Below are positions 25,701 to 35,317 of a stretch of 64,000 nt of DNA, one piece after another. The stretch is from NCBI GenBank assembly GCA_001464625.1, contig LNFJ01000004.1, positions 1 through 64,000 on the forward strand. Direction: 5' to 3'. Source of the DNA: Bacteroidia bacterium Ga0077558 (GTDB lineage: Bacteria > Bacteroidota > Bacteroidia > Chitinophagales > Chitinophagaceae). Position 1 is the first letter of the stretch, and the number at the start of each line of letters is the position of its first letter. Position numbers and translations under genes: made by a program. The notes under the pieces were generated by a model, which saw only the letters and a list, made by a program, of their open reading frames with translations, ran no database searches and was not told the DNA's origin.

Positions 25701-26105
25701 ATGCAAATTAAAGTAATTGACAAATTGGCCTGGATTGAAATAAAAGATAAATTAATTCTTTCAACTAAGTCCTATGGTAAGGACAAGTACTATATTCCAG
25801 GAGGAAAAAGAGAAAATGGTGAGACTGACGAGCAGGCTTTGTATCGTGAAATAAAGGAAGAACTAAGCATTGAGATAAAGAAAGACACAATAAAACTGGT
25901 TGGAGTTTTTCAAGCCCAAGCTCACGGACATCCAACAGGAACGAACGTAAAAATGACCTGTTATACGGCCGACTTTACGGGGCAATTGAAGGCAGACTCT
26001 GAAATTGAAGAAATCAATTGGCTTAATTATTCAGACAAGGATAAAATTTCAGAGGTAGATAAATTAATTTTTGACTTTTTATATGAAAAGGGGTTATTGG
26101 ATTAG
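25701..26105 (+). CDS. NUDIX hydrolase
   Basis: 134 residues from ATG 25701, chosen because relatives begin at the equivalent of MQIKVIDKLAWI; the track start is nine codons earlier. The Nudix box is GKRENGETDEQALYREIKEE, with the catalytic REIKEE intact and Ser in place of the usual final Gly. NUDIX proteins hydrolyse nucleoside diphosphates linked to another moiety. The specificity is not readable. Cargo block 3. Confidence 0.85.
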   Translation: MQIKVIDKLAWIEIKDKLILSTKSYGKDKYYIPGGKRENGETDEQALYREIKEELSIEIKKDTIKLVGVFQAQAHGHPTGTNVKMTCYTADFTGQLKADSEIEEINWLNYSDKDKISEVDKLIFDFLYEKGLLD

Positions 26106-26153
26106 AATTGACCACAACACCAATTGCAGACCTTGTAAGTAATCAAACTAAAA

Positions 26154-26588
26154 ATGGATTGCAACTTGAAAACAGCAACATTTAAAATCGAAATAATGGC
26201 ACCAATCGAGGAAGTGTGGAAAGCCATTAGCACTACCGAAGGCATGAAGTCTTGGGTGGGATTAAAGATTGATACAGATTGGCAAGTAAATAGTCCGATA
26301 GTAATGACTTGCTATGATGAGAAGGGTAAGATTATAGAATATAATGGGAAGAAAGTGATTTTCAAGGGGATAATTGAAATCAAAAAAGAGAAGAAAGAAA
26401 TAACCTACTCATATCCTGAAAAACGTTTTGGCATCGAAAGGGAGAGCTATATATTAAGTGAGATAGATACAGGCACTACTTGTGTTACACTCATACAAAC
26501 CTGTACCTCAGAACAAACGGCAAAAAACCAAGAGCAGGGACAGAAACAAGTAATGGAAATATTGAAAACGAGATTAGAAGAGAAATGA
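26154..26588 (+). CDS. AHSA1/SRPBCC-domain protein
   Basis: 144 residues, one AHSA1 module: IEIMAPIEEVWKAISTTEGMKSWVG near the start, IVMTCYDEKGKIIEYNGKKVIFKG in the middle, then a C-terminal helix MEILKTRLEEK. It is cytosolic, and distinct in sequence from the 23774/57208 pair. Its stop overlaps the start of the GNAT gene (ATGA), so the two are translated together. Confidence 0.8.
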   Translation: MDCNLKTATFKIEIMAPIEEVWKAISTTEGMKSWVGLKIDTDWQVNSPIVMTCYDEKGKIIEYNGKKVIFKGIIEIKKEKKEITYSYPEKRFGIERESYILSEIDTGTTCVTLIQTCTSEQTAKNQEQGQKQVMEILKTRLEEK

Positions 26589-27103
26589 TTTCAATTAATA
26601 AAGCAACAGTGAAAGATGTAAGCTCTATAGTGGAAATTGGTAAAATTTCAGTGGAAGAATCTCACAGAGGCAGCTGTTCTGATGAAGACATGAATGAGTT
26701 TCTTGAAAGTAATTATAATAGTGATGCAATTAATGCAGAACTCAATGATATAAATAATATTTACTATATCATTAATTACAACGATAAGCCGGTTGGGTTT
26801 TCTAAAATTATTTTAAATGCTAAACATCCAAATATTGTTACAAAAAATGTAACTAAGCTGGACCGAATTTATTTACTTAAAGAATTTTATGGTTTGAAAT
26901 TAGGTCTTGAACTTTTAAATTTCAATATCGAGCTATCAAAAAATAATAACCAATCGGGTATTTGGTTGTATACCTGGGTTGGCAATAATAGAGCCATTAA
27001 GTTTTATCTGAAAGCAGGATTTACAATCATAGGAAGCCATAAATTTTATGTAACTGAAACGCACTATGATGTGAGCCATCAAATGTTTCTCAATTTTTTT
27101 TAA
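26585..27103 (+). CDS. GNAT-family acetyltransferase
   Basis: 172 residues from ATG 26585, which overlaps the preceding stop as ATGA. The track start, 35 codons earlier, lies inside the AHSA1 gene and is rejected. GNAT features: IYLLKEFYGLKLGLELLNFNIE (acetyl-CoA-binding loop region) and LYTWVGNNRAIKFYLKAGFTIIG (motif B). The substrate could be a small molecule, an antibiotic or a protein; nothing in the sequence decides it. Confidence 0.82.
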   Translation: MISINKATVKDVSSIVEIGKISVEESHRGSCSDEDMNEFLESNYNSDAINAELNDINNIYYIINYNDKPVGFSKIILNAKHPNIVTKNVTKLDRIYLLKEFYGLKLGLELLNFNIELSKNNNQSGIWLYTWVGNNRAIKFYLKAGFTIIGSHKFYVTETHYDVSHQMFLNFF

Positions 27104-27138
27104 CCGTAAGTGCTTAAAGTGGTTTTAACTCCTTAACG

Positions 27139-27933
27139 ATGAAAAAACTTGCAAAAATTGGCCGTATTCTCTACGGATTCTCTGTGCTTGAAACAGGCTT
27201 GCAAATAGTCTATTTTGAAAAATTCCCCTACTGGTTAATCCCACAGAGCTACACTCAAATATCCGGTTCTAAAATATTTATACTTGGTTTTGGAGTACTG
27301 CTTGCAATAACGGGTATTTCCATTTTATTAAACAAATACACTAAGCCTTTTTCAATTATTTCAGGAGCTATACTGCTTTTAACATTTTGCTTTTTATATA
27401 TTCCTTTCCTGTTTAGTTCCGCTTCAAGATATTTGCACTTGGTAGAATGGGAAAACGCCTTGAAAGAATTAGCTTTTGCCGGTGGAATATTTGTTCTATT
27501 CTATCAATTTAAAGAAACAAATGAAACCACACTTCTTAGGTTTTCTAAAAAACTATCCGCTATCGGCTACATATTATTTTCAGTGCCGATACTTTGTTTT
27601 GGGTTAGTTCATATTCTACATGCAAAAGATGTTGCCACTTATGTACCCACATGGATGCCAAATCAGTTATTCTGGACATATTTTGCAGGTGTAGCTTTAA
27701 TTGGTGCAGGTGTTTCAATTTTACTTGATGTAAAAGCAAAATTAATTGCTTCGTTATTAGGCGTAATGTTACTAACTTGGTTTTTAATATTGCACATCCC
27801 AAGAGTCATTTCATCACCGGTTGCATACCTAAGCAGTGAAATTACATCAGCCATTTTAGCACTTGCTTATAGCGGTATCACTTTTATGATAGCGGGAAAG
27901 GGATTTTCTCCTATTTCCAATCAAGGGAAATAA
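27139..27933 (+). CDS. DoxX-like membrane protein with internal duplication
   Basis: 264 residues, about eight hydrophobic helices arranged as two similar halves of four. The second half carries CFGLVHILHA...PTWMPNQLFWTYFAGVALIGAGVSILL, also seen in the chromosomal 54489 protein. Likely an inner-membrane protein of the DoxX-like superfamily. It starts 36 bp after the GNAT gene and is the last intact gene before a broken arginase-family gene. Confidence 0.7.
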   Translation: MKKLAKIGRILYGFSVLETGLQIVYFEKFPYWLIPQSYTQISGSKIFILGFGVLLAITGISILLNKYTKPFSIISGAILLLTFCFLYIPFLFSSASRYLHLVEWENALKELAFAGGIFVLFYQFKETNETTLLRFSKKLSAIGYILFSVPILCFGLVHILHAKDVATYVPTWMPNQLFWTYFAGVALIGAGVSILLDVKAKLIASLLGVMLLTWFLILHIPRVISSPVAYLSSEITSAILALAYSGITFMIAGKGFSPISNQGK

Positions 27934-27980
27934 CAACTCCGCTGCAAATTAAGGTAAGCTTATGTTGAACCAAAAATAGT

Positions 27981-28799
27981 ATGCCCATTTCAAACGGAGC
28001 TAAACAATATTTAAAACAAATCAGTATGATAGTTCTTAATCCACAATGGCAAGGTTCTGGTTTGATAGATGAGTTAAGAATTGGTACCGAAACGCTTAAA
28101 GCCTATTTCAAGGACTATACAATTACAGAGATTCCACTTTCAACCAAGGATTTAAAATAATTGATAATATAAAATCCTTTGAGCCAATTTTAGAACAAAC
28201 AATTCATTTCGAACAAAGTGTTGAAGAAAGTAAACCAATAAAAATAGCAACAATAGGTGGCGATTGAGCAATTGAGATAATACCCATTTCTTACTTTAAT
28301 AAATTATATCAGGGTGATGTTTGTATAGTTTATATTGATACCCATGCAGACATAAATACGCCAGATAGTTCGCCAAGTTGAGATTTTCATGGAATGCCAC
28401 TATGAGTACAATTGGGTGATGGGACCGAAAATTTATCAACTTACTCTTTTCACCATTAAAGATGAGCAATTCTGTTACGTTGTGCTAAGGGGTATGGCTG
28501 AACCAGAAAGTGATTCTGTATCTAGTAATAACATGGCAAGAATTCCTGATTGCCTATTTTCAAGTGTTCAAAATAAGGTTAAAGATTATAGCAACGGTTA
28601 TATTCATCTTGACTTATATGTTTTGGATAAAGCAGAATTTGAGTTTAGTCTTTACCCGAAAGAAAGTAAGGGGCCTTTAATAGATGCCGTTGCCCATCTT
28701 ATAAGTGATTTAAAAACGAATTATAATGTAGTTGGATTTTGCATTTTGGAATGTCCTACTGAAACAGTTTTGTTGACTATGTTGTTCGGTTGGTTATAA
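27981..28799 (+). pseudogene. arginase-family (ureohydrolase) pseudogene
   Basis: Three reading-frame pieces line up along one arginase-type protein. From ATG 27981: MPISNGAKQYLKQISMIVLN, ending at TAA about 28160. Then a second frame with GVEI-like GGD*AIEIIPISY, IDTHADINTPDSSPS* and DFHGMPL* (each * is TGA). Then the frame of ORF 28389-28799, which ends with GYIHLDLYVLDKAEF. The metal-binding motifs of the family (GGDxxxxx, DTHADxN, HxDLDxLD-type) are recognisable but split. At least two frameshifts and three in-frame stops make a functional enzyme unlikely. Confidence 0.75.
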
Positions 28800-29012
28800 A
28801 TGCTTTCTGTTTATTATTTCTGCACAATGGGCGATTCGTCTTTCTTTAAATGCTATTCATTTCGTTGGCAAAAAACATATCCCGAATCTCATTATTTTTA
28901 AATTCTATTAGCCATCATAGCAAAATGCACAGGGTCAATATGTGACTTTTAGGATGCAAAATGTATTACGCATAAAAAATTACACCCATCTGATTTAAAT
29001 AATATAAAGTAT

Positions 29013-29777
29013 ATGATAAATAGGTTTTACTACGTTAGCATTTTTGTTTTATGTCTTTTATTGTTTTCGTGCAAAAAAGAATTTTCAGACAAGGGTATTG
29101 ATAAGCTATCTAAACTCTTAAAAAGGATGACGATTGACAGCGATAGTTCGAAGGATAAAGAAATTGAAAAAGAGTATATGAGTCTGTCTGCTGAAGAATA
29201 TTACATATTTGACAGTCTAAAACAGAAAAGTGAATTAGCCGAGTTGATTGACTCATTTGGATTTTCAAAACAATCAGCATTACAGGAGCTTACTTTTGCC
29301 TGGACCTTAAGAGATGTTTTAGAAGAAGAAGCTTTGAAAATTTACAACAGCTTGCCAAATAAGCTAACTATAGACCAAATAAAGAGTGTAGAGACTAAAG
29401 TAATCAGTACCGTAATTGATAGGACTCCGATACTGAAAGAAAAGAATAGACAAGTTGGTATTGAAGCTCATTGCAAGTATTTTCACTCAACAGGAAGGTC
29501 ATGTATACGTCCCAATATTTACTACCGGTATAGAACAGCTTGGGGCTATGCTGACAACGATGTGTGGGCCGCTATCTGTGATTCTGAGCATTGGTATCCG
29601 GGTAATTGCCCAAATGGTGTATGGGGGACAGACTATCTTTCACGCAAAGCTATTGAATATTACAGCGGATGCCTTTCAAGATGGTGGACAGGGACAAATA
29701 CTGGTATATTAATTGGCTTTTTTCCAGTAGCACTTTATGTAAATTCTCCTTCCAGCTTGCGAATGGTAGCGTTTTAA
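29013..29777 (+). CDS. novel lipoprotein with Cys-rich C-terminal domain
   Basis: 254 residues, not recognised. The N-terminus is a lipoprotein signal with lipobox FSC (LLLFSCKKEF). Residues about 30-145 are helical and charged. The C-terminal third has five cysteines and many Trp/Tyr (AHCKYFHSTGRSC, WAAICDSEHWYPGNC, YYSGCLSRWW), suggesting a disulphide-stabilised extracellular domain. It sits at the end of block 3, facing the helicase-methylase stop 36 bp away. Entry exclusion, surface binding or toxin-like functions are all possible; none is shown. Confidence 0.6.
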   Translation: MINRFYYVSIFVLCLLLFSCKKEFSDKGIDKLSKLLKRMTIDSDSSKDKEIEKEYMSLSAEEYYIFDSLKQKSELAELIDSFGFSKQSALQELTFAWTLRDVLEEEALKIYNSLPNKLTIDQIKSVETKVISTVIDRTPILKEKNRQVGIEAHCKYFHSTGRSCIRPNIYYRYRTAWGYADNDVWAAICDSEHWYPGNCPNGVWGTDYLSRKAIEYYSGCLSRWWTGTNTGILIGFFPVALYVNSPSSLRMVAF

Positions 29778-29812
29778 GTTTTAAAATAAGGATTAATTTT
29801 GGTCTATACCCT

Positions 29813-32800
29813 TCAAACCCTCAATCCTTTCATTTTGCCTTCATCTATTTTCTTCTTGGGGAGAAGGCTCTTGCTTGCAATTGAGGTATCAGGTTCTATT
29901 TTGAGAACTTGGGCTTCAAGCTTTAGTTCGTTTGAGTTATGTTGTTTAATTTGGTTTTCCTGAATCTTGATAGAAATTTCCCTTTCTAATCTCGAAACCT
30001 CTTTCTTCAACTGGCCTAATTCTTCATCTTTATCAAAAGGTTTTGCTACTATTTTTTCCAGCATAGGTATATTTTGCTCCAGTTCCTGCAATGCCTTTTG
30101 ATATTTTTCTTTAAGGCTTTCTACCCGGTCAATAGCATTTAAAAAGTAACGGGCTGCAAGTTTGGGGTTGTCAATATTAATATGCCCTTGATTCCAAGAA
30201 TATTTGATGCCGGTCTCTTTGCTTTCTGCATAAAATACATTACTATATTTATATTCAAATAGGCCATTATCTTCATAAGTTTCTTTTTGGCGGCGGATGT
30301 ATAAATCAAAACCATAGAGGTCGCCGATTCTTTTGTTGTCGTCTTCGCCAATACCAGGTTTCCATGCTGCGTAAAGGCGTATTAAATGATTGCCTATAGC
30401 TTCTGCATCTATGCTGCTCAAACTTTGAAGGTTAACGGGATTGATTTTTATCCCTTCTTTATCATACTGTAATTGGCGTTTGTATTGTTTCTCATCTGTA
30501 CTCAGCTTCTCCAATGTTTGCACTGTTTTACCTTTTTCTTCCTGCAGGTTTTCTAACTTAAACCTCGACCGGAATATTTCTTTATGGTGAGCATTTCGTA
30601 AACTTTCAAGTACTGCAATCTTCTTTTCCATTTTTGATTTCTCCAGCAGCGCAGTATCGCCTGATAAGATGGCGATGTATTCAGAAAAGTTCATACCGCT
30701 TTTCTCATCAATGCTTCCTTCATCAATCGTTCTTACATTCAGTTCGCAATTCTTCATCTGGCTGATGAAGGTTTGTTTATTCTTCAACAGGTTGAATTTG
30801 TAGTTATCCAATGATTGTTCCACTGCATAAATAAAATTCTTCACTTTGTTATTGTAGAATTCTTTGGCAACAATATTTCCCTGCCTTGCACCACGGCCAT
30901 CTCTTTGTTCCAGTTCAGAAGGTTTCCATGGGATATCAAGATGATGCATGGCAACTACTTTTGCCTGAACATTCAATCCGGTTCCTGCTTTTTCTGTGCT
31001 GCCCAATAAAATTCTTATATCACCATTATTCATTTTGCGAAATAACTCCGGCTTCTGCTTGTCTGTCCAGTCGTGAATAAAAGTGATATGCTGAGAAGGT
31101 ATTTTAAAATCATTGACGAGTTTTTCTTTAAGCGCATCATAAATATTAAATTCATTGGGTTTGGGTGTACCGATATCACAAAACAAAATTTGAGTGCCTT
31201 TGTGCTCTTTGCTTTGTTCATAAATCTCTGCTACTTTTCTTGCACAAACATTTACTTTGTTATTTGGATGGTCGCTGTACTTTGCTGAATCAATCAAACG
31301 CATATCTGCCGCCATCTTTTTGGCATAGTTGGTGGCAATCAGCATACGGCCTTTATCCTCTTCATCTGTCAGTCTTGGTCTGCCGATTAATTCACCATTG
31401 CCTGTTTTGGCAAACTGCATTAATAGTCTTGTAAATCCTTGTTGCTCCGGTGTGGGTGGAATATTGATTAACTGTTCATCAATTTCAGGCTTGTCCAGAT
31501 TGATATGCTTAGCCGTTTTGTAATCTGTAATCTCGTTATAAAACAAAGCCAGTTCAGGCACTTTTATAAAATGTCTGAATCTTTCCTTAGCAATGATTTC
31601 ATTTGTAACAGAAAATTCAAAGTCAGTTGTCTTTTTTGCAAACACTGCCGCCCAGGCATCAAAGTTTTCAATTCGCTGCCGTTCCATTTCTTTTGGCCGC
31701 AGGTATTTAAATAATAGGTACATCTCAGTAAGACTATTGCTGATTGGTGTGCCAGAAAGAAACGTAACACAGAGGTCGCTGTTAAATCTTGTTTGCAATT
31801 CCCGTACAGCAAACAGCATATTCAATGCTTTCTGGCTTCCTTCCTTATTTCCCAGTCCGGCCACTCTATCATGCCTTGTGGTATAAGTAAGGTTTTTAAA
31901 TTTGTGTGCTTCATCCACAAATAAATGGTCAACACCCAAGTCCCGGAAGTTGATACCAGCATCCTTCTTTTCTTCAATATTCTTTCTTAATTCCTGCAGC
32001 TTCACTCCAAGGTTGGTTTTGCGTATCTCCAAACCTTTCAGCATACGCCGGGAAATCTCACCACCCATCTCTTTGATGGTATGTAAATCCCTTTCTACAT
32101 TGTCCAGTTCTGTTTCAAAAATTTGTTTCTGTATTTCCGGGCTTTGAGGAATTTTTCCAAACTGGTCATGGGTTAGTATGATGCAATCCCAATTATTATT
32201 TTTGATTTCATTAAACAGTCGCATTCGTTTAGATGGAGTGAAATCATTTTCATCCGGTGCTAATATTCTTGCATTGGGATAGGCTTTACGATAGGTGTCT
32301 GCAATCTGCCGCACATTGGCTTTTAATGCCAGTATCATGGGTTTGTTGGCAATATGCAGTCGCTTCATTTCATTGGCAGCTACTACCATTGTTAAGGTTT
32401 TGCCGAGTCCTACTTCATGGTCTATCAATGCACCACGGTTTTGTACAATGCGCCAGACCGAGTTTTTCTGAGAACTGTATAAATCTTCAATATCCAATCT
32501 TTTTTTATCTAAACCGGGAAACTGCAAATGACTACCACTATATTCTCTGAGTACATAACAATTGAAAGTATCATTGTATAGGGTTTCTAATTCTTTCTTA
32601 TCAGCATCTGGTAATTGTTTCAGCCAGTCAATAAAACTATTGCGGATGGATTCTATTTTCTGATGTGCTAATTGTATAGCTTCGCTATCAGGTACTCTCA
32701 CGGCTTTATCACCAGTTCCAATTTCATAAGTGTAAAAGGGAGTAGTGTTTTCTAAGGCATACTCCAAAAGAGAATCGCCATAAGTTGTTTTTCCACTCTT

Positions 32801-35317
32801 TGGAGTTACGGCGTATTCCTGATTTATTTTTGCATTGGTAAGCCTTGCTTTTACTTTGAAAGTATCTAAAGATGGGAAATAGTTTACTTCGGTATTCAGT
32901 TCAAATAAATGAGAAGCAAAACAGTTGTAATAATCTAATGGTATCCATCTTTCACCCAGGTTAAAATCGAGCAATTCAAAAGGAATTTTCTCTGGCTGTA
33001 TTCTTTGTAAAGCATGTAGACTTTTGAGCAGTTGAACATTATCAGGATTTTTCTCAACGACTTCTGTAGCTGCTTTTAATTTGAATACCACATTGCCGCT
33101 TAACAACTGGTCGGCAGTTTCCCATTGCATTGTGGAAGGATTAAGATAGATATGATTACCCAATGTTTCAACTGTTTCAGGCTCTGTGTTATCAGTGGCA
33201 GCAGCAATAAATTCAATATCTACCTTTCCTTTATCGTTTAAGCTTTTTGCCAAAGCTTCTAACGGATTGTCCGTTGTAAATACTTCCTGCTTTGGTACTA
33301 AGGATTGAGTGAGTATATCTGCTTTTATGAACTGTTCGCCTTCTTTTCTTTCTACTGATGAAAGTATGGTTAACCCAAAGGCTTCATCTTTTAAAATACG
33401 CTGCCGGTTGGTGGACGAGTTTAGTAACCCATAACCTTTTATTAAAGACTCATAGACTTCATTTAGTTCTTTTCTTAAATCATTATGCTCCGTTTGTTCG
33501 GTTGTTTCTTTCTCAAACAACTCAAAATACATATCCCTAACCGCAGTGTATTGCTGGTAAAAGCCAAGGTCTTTCTTATCATGCAGGCTGGGAATAAAAA
33601 CAGGTTTGCCATCATCTGATGCGATGTAAGAAACAAAACCCACACGGTTATTGTGCACAATCAAAGTTCCCTCTTTGTGAATTGGATTGAAATTGTTTAG
33701 CCTCTCCAGTTTATCATCATCACCCAATGAAATATGAAACACGGCTTCACCATCATTGTAAAATTGCTGGTCATATTCTTTTAGCTTATTTGTTATGCCA
33801 GTTAATTCATGTTGCAGCAGCGCCGCATTCATCCAGTTAGCAGAGAACTGCAACTCTTCAGCATTGGAATAAAGTTTATATACATATTGTTTATAGGCTG
33901 TTGATTTGGCAGTCATCAATACAATCAGTTCATGCTCTGGTTTGTCTTTAGTACGGATGATGTTTAAAATTCTTGCTGTCTTTTTTTCAACTACAGTAGC
34001 ATCGGCAGGATTAATATAAGCCGCAGCCCGGCTAATGGTATTAGAAGAACCTGAATCAAATAAGCCTAACTGAACCGAACTGTTGTCTGGCTTATTTTCA
34101 GGCATATCAGTGTAAGTAAGTTGTTTGCCTTTTGGCTTTTCAAGCAGTTTAATTGCCTGGTTTAAATTTTCTGCATTATATCTTTTGTCAAACCCTTCGC
34201 TGATAGTTTTGCTTAATGCAGGCGCAATCAAATTAATGTCGCCTGTTTGCCAGATAGTTTCATGTGCTTTGCCATACTGGTCTTTGCCGGGTTTCATTTG
34301 ATTGCCCAGAATAATTTCAGGATGTAAAACGATGTATTGATTAAGTGAATAATTGCCAAATTCGTTTTGCTGTTCAACTGTATTTAGTAGCTGTTTTTCT
34401 TCTTCCGAGAGTGATTGTTTGGTTTGATTTTTTTGAACAATCAGTAAATGGCTTGGAGCTTCTGTGTTGCCTGTTTCCTTCATCAGGTTATCCGGCATTA
34501 CATTCAGGCTAATGAAATCGGCATGATTGAAAAGATACTCTCTTGCTACCTGGTTAGAGGGGCTGTTCAAAAAAGCATCGGTAGTGATATAAGCCATCAA
34601 ACCACCATCTTTCAACTTATCAAGTCCTTTTGCAAAAAAGTAATTGTGAATTTTATCCTTCAGTTCTTTTTCCAATATGCTTTCATCGTACACTTTAAAA
34701 TTGCCAAAGGGAATGTTACTGACTACTAAATCAAACTGTTCATTTTCTGAAGAAGGTGTTTCTTCAAAGCCTTTAATTTGAACAGTAGTATTAACAGGAA
34801 ATGAACTGCTCAATACAGTTAACACTTTGCCGTTTATAAAATCTTTTTCTACAGCATTTACTGATTGTAAAGATGGAAATGCCGCCGCCGCTTCTGTTAT
34901 AAAAATACCAGCACCACTGCTGGGTTCGTACATAGCAGTTGGTTCAATATCTTTCTCTTTTAAAACTGCAAATAGTGATTGCGGAATTATTTCGGGAGTA
35001 TAGAAAGCGGTGAGAATACTGTTGCGGATGGAATCAATTGCCTGTTTATATTCTTTTTCTGTGAGTTGCTGCTGCAATAACTCATGCAGCTCCATTATCT
35101 GCGGATGCAGTTTTAAATCTTCCTTCGACGCATTTAATTTTTTCCATTCTTCTTTAGAAGCGTTTGGAAACAGAACTGCTTTTAGTCCACCAAAACCAGC
35201 ATAGCTTCTTAAAGCAGAAACCTGGTCAGCAGTTAATTGTTTCTCTGCTGACCAGTTTAAGGCAATACGAATAGCCTCAATATTGTCTTTAAGTTTCTGC
35301 TGACTGTTGTAACTCAT
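29813..35317 (-). CDS. helicase-methylase fusion (SNF2-type helicase with N6-adenine methyltransferase domain)
   Basis: 1834 residues. The N-terminal methyltransferase part has YAGFGGL, SAM-binding EPSSGAGIFI near residue 134 and a motif IV variant SNIPFG near 205 where NPPY or NPPF is usual. The helicase part follows: Walker A EVGLGKT near 970, DEAH box (FVDEAHKFKN) near 1134, SGTPISN near 1190, and QRDGRGARQGN near 1472. The last 250 residues are coiled coil. Such proteins are typical of Bacteroidetes conjugative elements and probably help DNA processing or escape from restriction. Its start overlaps the 35289 gene by 29 bp, in the traE unit. Confidence 0.9.
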   Translation of the reverse strand: MSYNSQQKLKDNIEAIRIALNWSAEKQLTADQVSALRSYAGFGGLKAVLFPNASKEEWKKLNASKEDLKLHPQIMELHELLQQQLTEKEYKQAIDSIRNSILTAFYTPEIIPQSLFAVLKEKDIEPTAMYEPSSGAGIFITEAAAAFPSLQSVNAVEKDFINGKVLTVLSSSFPVNTTVQIKGFEETPSSENEQFDLVVSNIPFGNFKVYDESILEKELKDKIHNYFFAKGLDKLKDGGLMAYITTDAFLNSPSNQVAREYLFNHADFISLNVMPDNLMKETGNTEAPSHLLIVQKNQTKQSLSEEEKQLLNTVEQQNEFGNYSLNQYIVLHPEIILGNQMKPGKDQYGKAHETIWQTGDINLIAPALSKTISEGFDKRYNAENLNQAIKLLEKPKGKQLTYTDMPENKPDNSSVQLGLFDSGSSNTISRAAAYINPADATVVEKKTARILNIIRTKDKPEHELIVLMTAKSTAYKQYVYKLYSNAEELQFSANWMNAALLQHELTGITNKLKEYDQQFYNDGEAVFHISLGDDDKLERLNNFNPIHKEGTLIVHNNRVGFVSYIASDDGKPVFIPSLHDKKDLGFYQQYTAVRDMYFELFEKETTEQTEHNDLRKELNEVYESLIKGYGLLNSSTNRQRILKDEAFGLTILSSVERKEGEQFIKADILTQSLVPKQEVFTTDNPLEALAKSLNDKGKVDIEFIAAATDNTEPETVETLGNHIYLNPSTMQWETADQLLSGNVVFKLKAATEVVEKNPDNVQLLKSLHALQRIQPEKIPFELLDFNLGERWIPLDYYNCFASHLFELNTEVNYFPSLDTFKVKARLTNAKINQEYAVTPKSGKTTYGDSLLEYALENTTPFYTYEIGTGDKAVRVPDSEAIQLAHQKIESIRNSFIDWLKQLPDADKKELETLYNDTFNCYVLREYSGSHLQFPGLDKKRLDIEDLYSSQKNSVWRIVQNRGALIDHEVGLGKTLTMVVAANEMKRLHIANKPMILALKANVRQIADTYRKAYPNARILAPDENDFTPSKRMRLFNEIKNNNWDCIILTHDQFGKIPQSPEIQKQIFETELDNVERDLHTIKEMGGEISRRMLKGLEIRKTNLGVKLQELRKNIEEKKDAGINFRDLGVDHLFVDEAHKFKNLTYTTRHDRVAGLGNKEGSQKALNMLFAVRELQTRFNSDLCVTFLSGTPISNSLTEMYLLFKYLRPKEMERQRIENFDAWAAVFAKKTTDFEFSVTNEIIAKERFRHFIKVPELALFYNEITDYKTAKHINLDKPEIDEQLINIPPTPEQQGFTRLLMQFAKTGNGELIGRPRLTDEEDKGRMLIATNYAKKMAADMRLIDSAKYSDHPNNKVNVCARKVAEIYEQSKEHKGTQILFCDIGTPKPNEFNIYDALKEKLVNDFKIPSQHITFIHDWTDKQKPELFRKMNNGDIRILLGSTEKAGTGLNVQAKVVAMHHLDIPWKPSELEQRDGRGARQGNIVAKEFYNNKVKNFIYAVEQSLDNYKFNLLKNKQTFISQMKNCELNVRTIDEGSIDEKSGMNFSEYIAILSGDTALLEKSKMEKKIAVLESLRNAHHKEIFRSRFKLENLQEEKGKTVQTLEKLSTDEKQYKRQLQYDKEGIKINPVNLQSLSSIDAEAIGNHLIRLYAAWKPGIGEDDNKRIGDLYGFDLYIRRQKETYEDNGLFEYKYSNVFYAESKETGIKYSWNQGHINIDNPKLAARYFLNAIDRVESLKEKYQKALQELEQNIPMLEKIVAKPFDKDEELGQLKKEVSRLEREISIKIQENQIKQHNSNELKLEAQVLKIEPDTSIASKSLLPKKKIDEGKMKGLRV

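Noticed and set aside
27981-28460. TGA codon recoding in the arginase-like gene
   Set aside because: TGA ends real genes here (traG, AHSA1 26154), and frameshifts also break the gene, so decay explains it better.
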